Shown: one piece after another, positions 45,354 through 54,777 of the stretch
How positions within the stretch are numbered: the first letter of the stretch is position 1
How the letters are laid out: every line of letters starts with the position of its first letter
From: an uncultured beta proteobacterium
GTDB lineage: Bacteria > Pseudomonadota > Gammaproteobacteria > Burkholderiales > Burkholderiaceae_C
NCBI GenBank assembly: GCA_903938815.1
Contig: CAJAES010000064.1
Coordinates: 1-64,000, forward strand
Direction: 5' to 3'
Length of the DNA: 64,000 nucleotides
Program-made: the position numbers and the translations under genes
Notes under the pieces: model-generated
What the model saw: only the letters and a program-made list of their open reading frames with translations
What the model was told of the DNA's origin: nothing
The model's database searches: none

Positions 45354-46052
45354 TCAGATCGCCATGCGGCTCCGCACGCCTTCGGCTTCCATGTCCTTGC
45401 CCAGGCCGCGCTGCACCACTTCGCCGCGCTCCATCACCAGGTACTGGTCGGCCAGCTCGGCGGCGAAGTCGTAGTACTGCTCCACCAGAACGATGGCCAT
45501 GGTCTTGCGGTCGGCCAGCATCCGGATCACGCGGCCGATGTCCTTGATGATGCTGGGCTGGATGCCTTCGGTGGGCTCGTCGAGCATCAGCAGCTTGGGG
45601 CCTGCGGCCAGCGCGCGTGCGATGGCGAGCTGCTGCTGCTGGCCGCCCGACAGATCACCGCCGCGCCGGTGGATCATCTGCTTCAACACGGGGAAGAGCT
45701 CGAAGAGTTCGGCCGGCACCTGAGTGGCGCCCGGCTTGGTGGCCAGGCCCATGCGCAGGTTCTCCTCGACCGTCAGTCGGTTGAAGATCTCGCGGCCCTG
45801 CGGCACGTAGCCCACGCCGCGCTTCACGCGCTCGTAGCTGGGCACGTGCGTGATGTCCTGCCCGTCGAGCGAGATGCTGCCGGCCTTCACCGGCACCACG
45901 CCCATCAGGCTCTTCAGCAGCGTGGTCTTGCCCACGCCGTTGCGGCCGAGGATGACCGTCACCTCGCCGAGTCTGGCCTCGAACGACACGCCGCGCAGGA
46001 TGTGCGAGCCGCCGTAGTACTGGTTGATGTCCTTGACTGCAAGCATGCTCAT
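45354..46052 (-). CDS. urtE: Urea ABC transporter ATP-binding protein UrtE
   Basis: The 232-residue ATPase has Walker A GRNGVGKTT near 36, signature LSGGQQQQLAIARAL near 134 and Walker B LLMLDEPTEGIQPS near 155; the EGIQPS continuation is typical of UrtE/LivF. It is the last gene of urtABCDE and overlaps urtD as ATGA. The operon imports urea at low concentration. Confidence 0.95.
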   Translation of the reverse strand: MSMLAVKDINQYYGGSHILRGVSFEARLGEVTVILGRNGVGKTTLLKSLMGVVPVKAGSISLDGQDITHVPSYERVKRGVGYVPQGREIFNRLTVEENLRMGLATKPGATQVPAELFELFPVLKQMIHRRGGDLSGGQQQQLAIARALAAGPKLLMLDEPTEGIQPSIIKDIGRVIRMLADRKTMAIVLVEQYYDFAAELADQYLVMERGEVVQRGLGKDMEAEGVRSRMAI

Positions 46053-46906
46053 CGACCGAGGTAGACCTCGATCACCTTTTCATTGGCCTGCACGTCGGCC
46101 AGCCGGCCTTCGGCCAGCACGCTGCCTTCGTGCAGCACCGTCACCGTCTTGCGGCCCTCGGTCAGCTGGTCGACGAACTTCATGTCGTGCTCCACCACCA
46201 CCAGCGAGTGCCGGCCCTCGAGCGACAGGAAGAGCTCGGCGGTGCGCTCGGTCTCCTCGTCGGTCATGCCGGCCACGGGCTCGTCGAGCAGCAGCAGCTT
46301 CGGGTCCTGCATCAGCAGCATGCCGATCTCGAGCCACTGCTTCTGGCCGTGGCTGAGCAGGCCCGCCGTGCGCCCGCCTTCGTCCTTCAGGTGGATCAGC
46401 GTCAGGATCTCGTCGAGACGGTCCTGCTGCGGGCCGGACAGCTTCGCGAACAGCGCGGCGCGCACACGGCGGTCGGCCTTCAGCGCGAGCTCGAGGTTCT
46501 CGGTCACGCTGAGCTGCTCGTAGACCGTGGGCTTCTGGAACTTGCGGCCGACGCCGATCTGCGCGATCTGCGGTTCCTTCAGCATCAGCAGGTCGATCGT
46601 GGACCCGAAGAAGACCTTGCCTGAATCGGGCCGGGTCTTGCCGGTGATGACGTCCATCATCGTGGTCTTGCCCGCGCCGTTGGGGCCGATGATGCAGCGC
46701 AGCTCGCCGACGTTGATGGTGAGGTTGAGCTGGTTCAGCGCCTTGAAGCCGTCGAAGCTGACGCTGATGTCCTCGACGTACAGCGCCACGCCGTTGCGGA
46801 AGTCGGGCCCGGCCTGCACCAGGCTGCCGCGCGGCTCCTTGACCGCCTGCTTCGCCTGCTGCGCGGCCAGGCGCTCGCCGCCCTGCTTCATCAGGTCGGG
46901 CGTCAT
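46049..46906 (-). CDS. urtD: Urea ABC transporter ATP-binding protein UrtD
   Basis: The 285-residue ATPase has an N-terminal extension of about 40 residues before the nucleotide-binding domain. Walker A is GPNGAGKTT near 73, the signature is LLSHGQKQWLEIGM near 185 and Walker B is LLLLDEPVAGMTDEE near 207. The HGQ form of the signature and the GMTDEE sequence are characteristic of UrtD. Its ATG overlaps the urtC stop as ATGA. Confidence 0.95.
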   Translation of the reverse strand: MTPDLMKQGGERLAAQQAKQAVKEPRGSLVQAGPDFRNGVALYVEDISVSFDGFKALNQLNLTINVGELRCIIGPNGAGKTTMMDVITGKTRPDSGKVFFGSTIDLLMLKEPQIAQIGVGRKFQKPTVYEQLSVTENLELALKADRRVRAALFAKLSGPQQDRLDEILTLIHLKDEGGRTAGLLSHGQKQWLEIGMLLMQDPKLLLLDEPVAGMTDEETERTAELFLSLEGRHSLVVVEHDMKFVDQLTEGRKTVTVLHEGSVLAEGRLADVQANEKVIEVYLGR

Positions 46907-47982
46907 GCGCGGTCCCCCTTCCTGCGCAGCAGGCCGACGATGCCGTTCGGCAGGAACAGCGTGACGGCGATGAACAGCGCGCCCAGGAAGTACAGCCAGT
47001 ACTCGGGGAAGGCCTGCGTGAACCAGCTCTTGGCGCCGTTGACGAAGAACGCGCCGACGATGGGGCCGATGAGCGTGGCACGGCCGCCCACCGCCGCCCA
47101 GATGGCGATCTCGATGCTGGCCGCGGGCGTCATCTCGCTCGGGTTGATGATGCCCACCTGCGGCACGTACAGCGCGCCGGCGATGGCGCACATCACGGCC
47201 GAGAGCGTCCAGATGCTGAGCTTGTAGGCCACCGGGTCGTAGCCGGTGAACATGACGCGCGTCTCGGCGTCGCGGATGGCCTGCAGCACGCGGCCGTAGC
47301 GGCTGGAGACGATGGCGCGCGCCATCACGAAGAAGCCGATCAGCACGAGCCCGGTCAGCACGGCCAGCGTGACGCGCATGCCCGGCGTGGCGATGGGAAT
47401 GCCCAGGATGCGCTTGAAGTCGGTGAAGCCGTTGTTGCCGCCAAAGCCCGTCTCGTTGCGGAAGAACAGCAGCATGGCCGCAAAGGTGAGCGCCTGCGTG
47501 ATGATGGAGAAGTACACGCCCTTGATGCGCGAGCGGAACGCGAACCAGCCGAACACGAAGGCCAGCAGGCCCGGCACCACGATCACCATCAGCAGCATGG
47601 CCACGAGGCTGTCCGACAGCGCCCAGTGCCAGGGCAGCTCCTTCCAGTTCAGGAACACCATGAAGTCGGGCAGCTCGCTCTTGTACTGGCCGTCGGTGCC
47701 GATCTGGCGCATGAGGTACATGCCCATGCCGTAGCCGCCGAGCGCGAAGAACAGGCCGTGGCCCAGGCTCAGGATGCCGGTGTAGCCCCAGATCAGGTCC
47801 ATGGCCAGCGCGCAGATGGCGTAGCAGAGGATCTTGCCGATCAGGCTGACGAGGGTGTCGGACAGGTGCAGCGCACTGTCCGGCGGCACCACCAGGTTGA
47901 GCACCGGGATGCCGATGACGACGGCCAGCAACGCGGCCAGCACGGCCGTCCAGCCCTGGGGAGACAGCAGGCGCGTGTTCAT
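46903..47982 (-). CDS. urtC: Urea ABC transporter permease UrtC
   Basis: This 359-residue inner-membrane permease of the LivM type has about ten helices and the conserved IWGYTGILSLGHGLFFALGG segment near 64. The cytoplasmic loop RYGRVLQAIRDAETRVMFTG, which contacts the ATPase, is near 230. The ATG at 47,982 overlaps the urtB stop. It pairs with UrtB as the urea channel. Confidence 0.95.
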   Translation of the reverse strand: MNTRLLSPQGWTAVLAALLAVVIGIPVLNLVVPPDSALHLSDTLVSLIGKILCYAICALAMDLIWGYTGILSLGHGLFFALGGYGMGMYLMRQIGTDGQYKSELPDFMVFLNWKELPWHWALSDSLVAMLLMVIVVPGLLAFVFGWFAFRSRIKGVYFSIITQALTFAAMLLFFRNETGFGGNNGFTDFKRILGIPIATPGMRVTLAVLTGLVLIGFFVMARAIVSSRYGRVLQAIRDAETRVMFTGYDPVAYKLSIWTLSAVMCAIAGALYVPQVGIINPSEMTPAASIEIAIWAAVGGRATLIGPIVGAFFVNGAKSWFTQAFPEYWLYFLGALFIAVTLFLPNGIVGLLRRKGDRA

Positions 47983-49571
47983 GCTTCGGCGCTCCGGCCC
48001 TTCATCGCGAAGATGCCCTGCGGCCGCTTCTGGATGAACACCACGATGAACACCAGCACCATGATCTTCGCCAGCACGGCGCCCTGCCAGCCTTCGAGCA
48101 GCTTGTTCAGCACCCCGAGGCCGAGGCCCGCGTAGACGGTGCCCGCGAGCTGCCCGACGCCGCCGAGCACGACGACGAGGAAGCTGTCGACGATGTAGCC
48201 CTGGCCGAGATCGGGGCCGACGTTGCCCACCTGGCTGAGCGCGCAGCCCGCCAGGCCGGCGATGCCCGCGCCGAGCGCGAAGGCGTAGGTGTCGACGCGG
48301 GCCGTGTGAACGCCCACGCAGGCGGCCATGCGGCGGTTCTGCGTGACGCCACGCACGAACAAGCCGAGGCGCGTGCGCGAGATCAGCAGCGCCACGCCCG
48401 CCAGCACCAGGGCCGCGAACACGAGGATGGCGACGCGGTTGTAGGGCAGGATCAGGTTCGGCATGGCCTGCCAGCCGCCGGACAGCCACGCGGGGTTCTC
48501 GACGCCCACGTTCTGCGCGCCGAACACCGTGCGCACGCTCTGCATCAGGATCAGGCTGATGCCCCAGGTGGCCAGCAGCGTCTCAAGCGGGCGACCGTAG
48601 AGCCAGCGGATGATGCCGCGCTCCAGCGCCGCGCCCACAGCCGCGCTGGCCAGGAAGGCCACCGGCATCGCCGCCAGGATGTACCAGTCGAACAGGCCCG
48701 GCAGGTAGGCGCGGAACAGGTTCTGCACCACGTAGGTGGCGTAGGCGCCGATCATGATCAGCTCGCCGTGCGCCATGTTGATGACGCCCATCAGGCCGTA
48801 GGTGATGGCCAGGCCCAGCGCGGCCAGCAGCAGGATGGACCCGAGGCTGACGCCGGTGAACAGGACACCCAGGCGTTCGCCCCAGGCGAGACGGCCGCGC
48901 ACGTCGCGCAGCGCGGCGGCGAGTGCGGCGCGGACCTCGGGGTCGGCTTCCGCGCCTTCGGTCAGGCGCTCCTGGAGCAGCGCGGCCACGGCAGGCTGGC
49001 CGCTGGCGGACAGCGCTTCAGCGGCCAGCAGGCGCTGGGCCTTGTCGCTGGCAGTGACTTGAATGGTGGCGCGCAGGCGCGCCAGGCGCTCACGCAGCTC
49101 GGGGTCGGACTCGGCCGCGAGGGCCTTGTCGATGAGCGGCAGTTGCGCCTCGTCGAGCGAGGCCTTCAGCAGCTCTTCCATCGCGGCGCGGCGCAGCGCG
49201 ATGTCGGGCGACATCAGCTGCAGCACGCCCAGCGCCGCCTGCAGGGCGCCCCGCATGCGGTTGTTGTTGCTCACGTCCTCGGCGTCGGCCGGCAGGGCGC
49301 CGGGCTGGCCGGAGACGGCGTCCGACGCCTGCTCGCCCTGCACGCGCCAGACCTTGCCGCCGGCGAGCTTGATCTCGTCGTCCAGCAGGGCCTGCACATA
49401 GGCCGCGAGAGCGGGGTCGGCCGCAGCCACGGCCTGGTTCAGCGCGTCGATGCGTTCGGAGCTGTCGCCCTGAGCGATGGCCAGGGCCTGCTCGGGCGTC
49501 AGGGCCGCGGCGCGGCCGGCCACGAGGGCCAGCAACGCCGCGACGATCAGGGTCAACAGCGGCCGCAGCAC
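47979..49571 (-). CDS. urtB: Urea ABC transporter permease UrtB
   Basis: The 530-residue protein has a signal-like N-terminus, a UrtB-specific extracytoplasmic region (about 25-230) and a C-terminal LivH-type permease (about 235-525; GLMGVINMAHGELIMIGAY and LLATWGISLILMQS). It begins with GTG placed directly after the urtA TAA with no bases between, so ribosomes probably pass straight from urtA to urtB. Confidence 0.95.
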   Translation of the reverse strand: MLRPLLTLIVAALLALVAGRAAALTPEQALAIAQGDSSERIDALNQAVAAADPALAAYVQALLDDEIKLAGGKVWRVQGEQASDAVSGQPGALPADAEDVSNNNRMRGALQAALGVLQLMSPDIALRRAAMEELLKASLDEAQLPLIDKALAAESDPELRERLARLRATIQVTASDKAQRLLAAEALSASGQPAVAALLQERLTEGAEADPEVRAALAAALRDVRGRLAWGERLGVLFTGVSLGSILLLAALGLAITYGLMGVINMAHGELIMIGAYATYVVQNLFRAYLPGLFDWYILAAMPVAFLASAAVGAALERGIIRWLYGRPLETLLATWGISLILMQSVRTVFGAQNVGVENPAWLSGGWQAMPNLILPYNRVAILVFAALVLAGVALLISRTRLGLFVRGVTQNRRMAACVGVHTARVDTYAFALGAGIAGLAGCALSQVGNVGPDLGQGYIVDSFLVVVLGGVGQLAGTVYAGLGLGVLNKLLEGWQGAVLAKIMVLVFIVVFIQKRPQGIFAMKGRSAEA

Positions 49572-50837
49572 TTATTTCTTCGCAGGCTCGTTGACCTTGC
49601 CCTTGTTCTCGGCGATGTAGTCGCTCCAGGGGTCGGCCACGACCGGGCCCTTGGTCTTCCACACCACGTTGAACTGGCCGTCGGCCTTGATCTCGCCGAT
49701 GAACACCGGCTTGTGCAGGTGGTGGTTCTTCGCGTCCATCGTCGACGTGAAGCCGCCCGGCGCCTTGAAGGTCTGGCCGGCCATCGCGGCGATGACCTTG
49801 TCGGTGTCCGTGCTCTTGGCCTTCTCGACGGCCTGCTTCCACATCATGATGCCGATGTAGGTGGCTTCCATCGGGTCATTGGTCAGCGGCTTGTCCTTGT
49901 GGCCCGGGATGTTCTTGGCCTTGGCGTAGTCGCTCCACTTCTTCACGAACTCGGTGTTGGCCGGGCTCTTGATGCTCATGAAGTAGTTCCAGGCGGCCAG
50001 GTGGCCGACCAGCGGCTTGGTGTCCACGCCGCGCAGCTCTTCCTCACCCACCGAGAAGGCCACCACGGGCACGTCGGTCGCCTTCAGGCCCTGGTTGCCC
50101 AGTTCCTTGTAGAAGGGCACGTTGGAGTCGCCGTTGATGGTGGAAACCACGGCGGTCTTCTTGCCTTCGGAAGCGAACTTCTTGATCTTGGCAATGATGC
50201 TCTGGTAGTCGGAATGGCCGAACGGGGTGTATTCCTCGATGATGTCGGTGTCCGCCACGCCCTTGGCCTTCAGGAAGGCGCGCAGGATCTTGTTGGTGGT
50301 GCGCGGGTAGACGTAGTCGGTGCCCAGCAGCACGAAGCGCTTGGCGCCGCCGCCGTCCTTGCTCATCAGGTATTCCACGGCGGGAATGGCCTGCTGGTTG
50401 GGCGCGGCACCCGTGTAGAACACGTTCTTGCTCAGCTCTTCACCCTCGTACTGGACGGGGTAGAACAGCAGCGAGTTCAGCTCTTCGAAAACCGGCAGCA
50501 CGCTCTTGCGCGACACGCTGGTCCAGCAGCCGAAGGTGACGGCAACCTTGTCCTGCGCGATCAGCTGGCGGGCCTTCTCGGCGAACAGCGGCCAGTTGGA
50601 TGCGGGGTCGACAACGATGGGCTCGAGCTTCTTGCCGAGCACGCCGCCCTTGGCGTTGATCTCGTCGATGGCCATCAGCGCGACGTCCTTCAGCACCGTC
50701 TCGGAGATGGCCATGGTGCCCGACAGCGAGTGCAGCACGCCGACCTTGATGGTGGCCTGTGCCTGCGCGAGGCTCGTGAAACCGAGGGCGCAGGCGGCAG
50801 CGGCCAGCGCGGTGATCGAACGGCGTGAGATGTTCAT
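49572..50837 (-). CDS. urtA: Urea ABC transporter substrate-binding protein UrtA
   Basis: This 421-residue periplasmic binding protein has a signal peptide (SRRSITALAAAACALGFTSL, cut near AQAQ) and a Peripla_BP_5 domain beginning ATIKVGVLHSLSGTMAISE. The conserved YPVQYEGEE and TNKILRAFLKAKG segments mark UrtA. It heads urtABCDE, which in related bacteria is switched on by nitrogen limitation. A dyad at 50,900-50,925 lies upstream. Confidence 0.95.
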   Translation of the reverse strand: MNISRRSITALAAAACALGFTSLAQAQATIKVGVLHSLSGTMAISETVLKDVALMAIDEINAKGGVLGKKLEPIVVDPASNWPLFAEKARQLIAQDKVAVTFGCWTSVSRKSVLPVFEELNSLLFYPVQYEGEELSKNVFYTGAAPNQQAIPAVEYLMSKDGGGAKRFVLLGTDYVYPRTTNKILRAFLKAKGVADTDIIEEYTPFGHSDYQSIIAKIKKFASEGKKTAVVSTINGDSNVPFYKELGNQGLKATDVPVVAFSVGEEELRGVDTKPLVGHLAAWNYFMSIKSPANTEFVKKWSDYAKAKNIPGHKDKPLTNDPMEATYIGIMMWKQAVEKAKSTDTDKVIAAMAGQTFKAPGGFTSTMDAKNHHLHKPVFIGEIKADGQFNVVWKTKGPVVADPWSDYIAENKGKVNEPAKK

Positions 50838-50899
50838 GGTGCGGTAGCGTCCTGGGGTCGTGAAGGAATGACCCTGAGACTACGGAGCACCGGCCTGCG

Positions 50900-50925
50900 C
50901 ATCTATACGCAAGGTGGCGTAGATG
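50900..50925. promoter_or_regulatory. Dyad upstream of urtA
   Basis: CATCTA (50,900-50,905) and TAGATG (50,920-50,925) form an inverted repeat with a 14-base spacer, about 63-88 bases upstream of the urtA start. The flanking GCG/CGC bases extend the dyad imperfectly. The 10-base sequence GCATCTATAC at 50,899-50,908 also occurs, reversed, in the phnD-lysR palindrome. No sigma-54 box was recognised. Confidence 0.4.
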
Positions 50926-51010
50926 TCGCCTCGCGGCCGCCGTGGCCTGGCTCACGGGATACCCTCCGTGCTGCGCACCAAGGTATTCGCCCTGGGGCGA
51001 CCCTGCGGGC

Positions 51011-52111
51011 TTATGCGGCCTGCCGGCCCTGGGTGCCGATGAAGTTCCTGCCGCGCGCGCCGGTGAGTGCGTGCGCCACCATGCGTTCGGCCTGCTCGTC
51101 GGTGACGCCGTAGTCGGCGAAACGGGTTCTCACGCCCAGTTGCTCGATGAACGCCGCGAGCCTGCACGGCGCGTCGTTCAGCGGGCCGCCCAGCGCCTGC
51201 GCGAGCACGGCGTCACGGTCGGCGCTGTGGCCGAGCGCGCGCTCCAGCACCATCGGGAGCGGAAACGAGCAGGCAATGCCGTGCGGCAGCCCGTACCGCA
51301 GCGTCATCTCGTAGGAGATGGAGTGCGCCAGCGCCGTGCGCGTGTTCGAGAACGCCATGCCGGCCTTCAGCGCGGCCAAGGCCATCCGGCCGCGAAGCGC
51401 CACGTCGTCGGGCCGGGCCATCAAGAGCGGCAGAGCCACCAGGATCTCCTGCGCAGCCGCCACGGCGAAGGTGTCGGACATCGGATTGGCGTTGACGTTC
51501 CAGATCGACTCCAGCGCGTGCGACAGCGCGTCCAGCCCGCTCTGCAGCGTCACCGAGGACGGCAGCGAGAGCATCAGCTCGGGGTCGATCAGCGCCACGC
51601 TGGGCCAGGTCTCCCGCAGGTGCAGCGAATGCTTGACCTGATTGCGGCGGTCCCAGAGGGTCGCCCAGGGCGTGACCTCGCTGCCGGTGCCCGCCGTCGT
51701 GGGCACGGCGATCAGCGTCTTGGTGCGGGCGGGAACGAAGCCCGGCCCCGCGCCCAGTGCCGCGACGAGCTCGTCGAACCGGCCGCTGGCGGTACCCACC
51801 ATCAGCGCCTTGGCGGTGTCGATCGCGCTGCCGCCGCCCAGCGCCACCACGACCTCCGCCAGGTCGGGTTCACGCCAGAAGTCCTCGTACAAGGCCTCGA
51901 GCTCGGCGACGTCGGGGTTCGGGCGTACATCCTCCACAACGCCGGCCAGCCGGTCGCCCAGCAGACGCTCGATGCGGGACACCAGGCCGAGCGCGCGGGC
52001 CTCGGGGAAAGTAACCAGCACCGCGCGCCGGCCGCCCAGCAGTTCCGGCAGGGACGACAGCGCCCCGGCCCCGTACACGCTGCGTACCGGGTTGAAGTAT
52101 TCGTGCGACAT
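51011..52111 (-). CDS. Iron-containing alcohol dehydrogenase, phosphonate-linked
   Basis: This 366-residue group III alcohol dehydrogenase has the NAD(P)-binding GGGSAIDTAKAL motif near 94 and PTTAGTGSEVT near 135. The metal ligands are an Asp and His in SGLDALSHALES and two His in LAHSISYEMTLRYGLPHG. The ATG at 52,111 has GAGG upstream. It lies at the end of the phn operon. Relatives in phosphonate clusters reduce phosphonoacetaldehyde to hydroxyethylphosphonate or work in reverse, so this role is likely but not proven. Confidence 0.85.
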   Translation of the reverse strand: MSHEYFNPVRSVYGAGALSSLPELLGGRRAVLVTFPEARALGLVSRIERLLGDRLAGVVEDVRPNPDVAELEALYEDFWREPDLAEVVVALGGGSAIDTAKALMVGTASGRFDELVAALGAGPGFVPARTKTLIAVPTTAGTGSEVTPWATLWDRRNQVKHSLHLRETWPSVALIDPELMLSLPSSVTLQSGLDALSHALESIWNVNANPMSDTFAVAAAQEILVALPLLMARPDDVALRGRMALAALKAGMAFSNTRTALAHSISYEMTLRYGLPHGIACSFPLPMVLERALGHSADRDAVLAQALGGPLNDAPCRLAAFIEQLGVRTRFADYGVTDEQAERMVAHALTGARGRNFIGTQGRQAA

Positions 52112-52119
52112 GGGAGCCT

Positions 52120-52281
52120 CTAGAGGGATGGATCGGCGTGGTTCAACACGAGGTCGAACCCATCGAGATTGCGCAGTCGACGACACGACACGGCGATGTG
52201 GTCGGACACCACCACCACCGGCGCCCGGGGACGGGCGCAGCTGCGTCCTTTGACGTGCACCGGCCCGTCTTGCGATGCCAT
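52120..52281 (-). CDS. Possible 53-aa ORF coupled to phnE
   Basis: An ATG at 52,281 shares one base with the phnE stop (TGATG). The 53-codon frame ends in TAG eight bases before the dehydrogenase start. The peptide has a valine run followed by SDHIAVSCRRLRNLDGFDLV and no recognised domain. Its codon use includes several codons that are rare elsewhere in the window, so it may be a decayed gene fragment or simply a spacer. Confidence 0.3.
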   Translation of the reverse strand: MASQDGPVHVKGRSCARPRAPVVVVSDHIAVSCRRLRNLDGFDLVLNHADPSL

Positions 52282-53096
52282 CAGCGGGCTCCCTTCTGGA
52301 TGGAAGCCCGAAGCCGGGTCGACACGTAGTCGGCCACCATCACCATGACGATGATCACGATGATGCAGGTGGCGGTGTCCTGGTACTGGAAGAGCTTCAT
52401 GCTGCCCACGAGCTCGAAGCCGATGCCGCCCGCACCCACCATGCCCAGCACCGTGGCCTGCCGCAGGTTGGTCTCGAACCGGTACAGGATGACGGCGATC
52501 CAGGCCGTGATCACCTGAGGCAGCACGCCGAAGATGATGATCTGGATGGGCCCGGCCCCGGTGGAGCGCAGGGCCTCGATCGGGCCCTGGTCGATCTCCT
52601 CGATGGACTCGGAGAAGAACTTGCCCAGCATGCCGGCGCCGTGCACCGCGAGCGCCAGCACCCCCGGAAACGGGCCGAGGCCGACGGCCGCCACGAAGAT
52701 CAGCGCGAGGATGATCTCGTTGATGCCGCGCGTGATGTTGAGCACCTGGCGCGTGGCGTGGAAGACCGCCATGTTGGGCGTGAGGTTGCGCGCGGCCAGG
52801 AAGCACACGGGCACGGCCAGCACGATGGCCAGCAGCGTGCCCCAGATCGCGATCTGGATGGTCTCGAGCGCGGGGCCCCAGAGCTTGTCGAGAAAGGCCC
52901 AGTTCGGCGGGAACATCCGGTTGAGGAAGTCGGCGATCCAGGGCGCGCCCTTGCGCAGTTCGGTGAAGCTGACCTGGCTGCCCAGGGCCGCCCACCACAG
53001 CACGGCGATGACCAGCGCCGCGATGCCCGCGCGCGGCCACCAGCCGGCGCTGCCCGAGGGGCGTGCGACCAGCAGCGTGTAGGAACCGATGTTCAT
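52281..53096 (-). CDS. phnE: Phosphonate ABC transporter permease PhnE
   Basis: The 271-residue inner-membrane permease has PhnE features: FPPNWAFLDKLWGPALETIQIA near 64, the NLTPN segment, and the EAA-like loop GPIEALRSTGAGPIQIIIFG near 174. About six helices are expected. It overlaps phnC by one base (TGATG) and partners with PhnC and PhnD in uptake of a phosphonate or related phosphorus compound. Confidence 0.94.
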   Translation of the reverse strand: MNIGSYTLLVARPSGSAGWWPRAGIAALVIAVLWWAALGSQVSFTELRKGAPWIADFLNRMFPPNWAFLDKLWGPALETIQIAIWGTLLAIVLAVPVCFLAARNLTPNMAVFHATRQVLNITRGINEIILALIFVAAVGLGPFPGVLALAVHGAGMLGKFFSESIEEIDQGPIEALRSTGAGPIQIIIFGVLPQVITAWIAVILYRFETNLRQATVLGMVGAGGIGFELVGSMKLFQYQDTATCIIVIIVMVMVADYVSTRLRASIQKGAR

Positions 53097-53911
53097 CAGG
53101 CCTCCTCGAGCGAGAGATTGCGCAGTGCGGCTTCGGCCCCGGCGGCGCCGGAGTCGAAGGCGCCGGCTTCGGCCTGTGCGTCGATGCCGGGGTAGATGCG
53201 GTGCAGGACTTCGTCGGTCAGCTGATCGGGGCCGCCGTTGAAGACCACGCGCCCCGCCGATACGCCGACGATCCTTTCGCCGAATTCACGGGCGTAGTCG
53301 ATCTGGTGCAGGTTGCACACCACCGTGATGCCGAGCTCGCGGCTGGCCTGCTTCAGGTAGGTGAGCACCGTGCGCGAGGTCTTGGGGTCCAGGCTGGCCA
53401 CCGGCTCGTCGGCCAGGATGAGCTTGGGCTGCTGCGCCAGCGCGCGGGCGATGCCCACGCGCTGCTTCTGCCCGCCCGAGAGCGTGTCGGTGCGCAGTTC
53501 GGCCTTCTCCTCGAGCTCGACGCGGCGCAGGCATTCGCGCGCGATGGCGATGTCCTTCTGCGGGAATATCTGCAGCCAGGACAGCACCGACGGCACCGCG
53601 CCCAGCCGCCCGGTGAGCACGTTCTTCTGCACCGACAGCCGGGGCACGACGTTGTAGTGCTGGAAGATCATCGCGACCTTGCGCCGCAGCTTGCGCAGGC
53701 TGGCGGAGTCGGACGTCACCGTCTGCCCGTCCACCACCACCTCGCCCTGCGTGGGTTCGGTGAGGCGGTTGATGCAGCGCAGCAGCGTCGACTTGCCCGC
53801 CCCCGACGGACCGAGCACCACGAGGAACTCGCCGGGCGCGACGTCGAGGTCGACGCCCTTGAGCGCGTCGAAATCACCGTAGCGCTTGCTCAGGCCGCGG
53901 ATCCTGATCAC
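53096..53911 (-). CDS. phnC: Phosphonate ABC transporter ATP-binding protein PhnC
   Basis: This 271-residue ATPase has Walker [10 protein letters not shown] near 33, the PhnC-typical [20 protein letters not shown] near 83, [15 protein letters not shown] near 145 and [14 protein letters not shown] near 166. It starts with GTG at 53,911, which overlaps the phnD stop as GTGA; the frame is open further upstream but that DNA is phnD. Confidence 0.94.
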   Translation of the reverse strand: MIRIRGLSKRYGDFDALKGVDLDVAPGEFLVVLGPSGAGKSTLLRCINRLTEPTQGEVVVDGQTVTSDSASLRKLRRKVAMIFQHYNVVPRLSVQKNVLTGRLGAVPSVLSWLQIFPQKDIAIARECLRRVELEEKAELRTDTLSGGQKQRVGIARALAQQPKLILADEPVASLDPKTSRTVLTYLKQASRELGITVVCNLHQIDYAREFGERIVGVSAGRVVFNGGPDQLTDEVLHRIYPGIDAQAEAGAFDSGAAGAEAALRNLSLEEA

Positions 53912-54777
53912 TTCATCTTCCTCAGATCGAGGTTCAGCGACTTCGCCGTGTCGCGGATGACGTCGTAGGCCGCGTCGTTCGTCGGGTGGAAGCCGTTGAG
54001 CACGCCCTGGTCGGACCAGGGAATGTCCTTGACCTGCAGGAACGCGGCCTGGATGCGCTTCTTGAGTTCGGGGTCGAGATCGCGGCGCCAGACCGTGGGC
54101 GACTCGGGGATGGGGTCGGACTTCCACACCGTGACCAGGTCCTCGCGCTTCGCGAGGCCCTTGCTGAAGGCCGCGTCGAGGATGCGGTCTGCAATGGCCA
54201 CCGCGTCGATCTTGCGGTTCTGCACCGCCACGGCGTTGGAGTCGTGCGAGCCCGAGAAGATGACGCGGCCGAAGTCCTTGTCCACGTTGAAGCCGGCCTT
54301 CATGAGGCCGGCCTTCGGGAACAGGTGGCCCGACGTGGAACTGGGGTCGACGAAGGCGAAGGTCTTGCCCTTCAGGTCGGCCACCGTGCGGATGCCGCTG
54401 TCCTTGTGCGCGACGACGAGGCTGTGATACGAGGTGCGCCCGGCCTTCTTCGTCTCGGCGACGGCAAAGGCCTCGATGTCGGCCACGGTGGCACCCAGGA
54501 CATAGGAGAACGGGCCGAGGTAGGCGACATCCAGCCGCTTGGAGCGCAGGGCCTCGATCACGCCGTTGTAGTCGGCGGCCACGAAGGGCTTCACGGGCAT
54601 CCCGAGCGCCTTGGACAGCATGTCCATCATGGCCTGGCTGTTGGCGATCATCGCGCGCGAATCTTCGGACGGGATGAGCCCGACCGTGAGCACCGACTGT
54701 GCCTGCGCGAACACGGCCATGGGGGCGGCGAGCACGGCGGGTGCGCCGGCGAGCAGCGTGCGTCTTGTGATCTTCAT
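53908..54777 (-). CDS. phnD: Phosphonate ABC transporter substrate-binding protein PhnD
   Basis: The 289-residue binding protein has a twin-arginine-like signal (TRRTLLAGAPAVLAAPMAVF) and a PhnD domain starting LTVGLIPSED. The VKPFVAADYNGVIEALRS, VAYLGPFSYVLG and DPSSTSGHLFPKAGL segments are the conserved ligand-binding parts. It is the first gene of the minus-strand phn operon, divergent from a LysR gene. Confidence 0.94.
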   Translation of the reverse strand: MKITRRTLLAGAPAVLAAPMAVFAQAQSVLTVGLIPSEDSRAMIANSQAMMDMLSKALGMPVKPFVAADYNGVIEALRSKRLDVAYLGPFSYVLGATVADIEAFAVAETKKAGRTSYHSLVVAHKDSGIRTVADLKGKTFAFVDPSSTSGHLFPKAGLMKAGFNVDKDFGRVIFSGSHDSNAVAVQNRKIDAVAIADRILDAAFSKGLAKREDLVTVWKSDPIPESPTVWRRDLDPELKKRIQAAFLQVKDIPWSDQGVLNGFHPTNDAAYDVIRDTAKSLNLDLRKMK

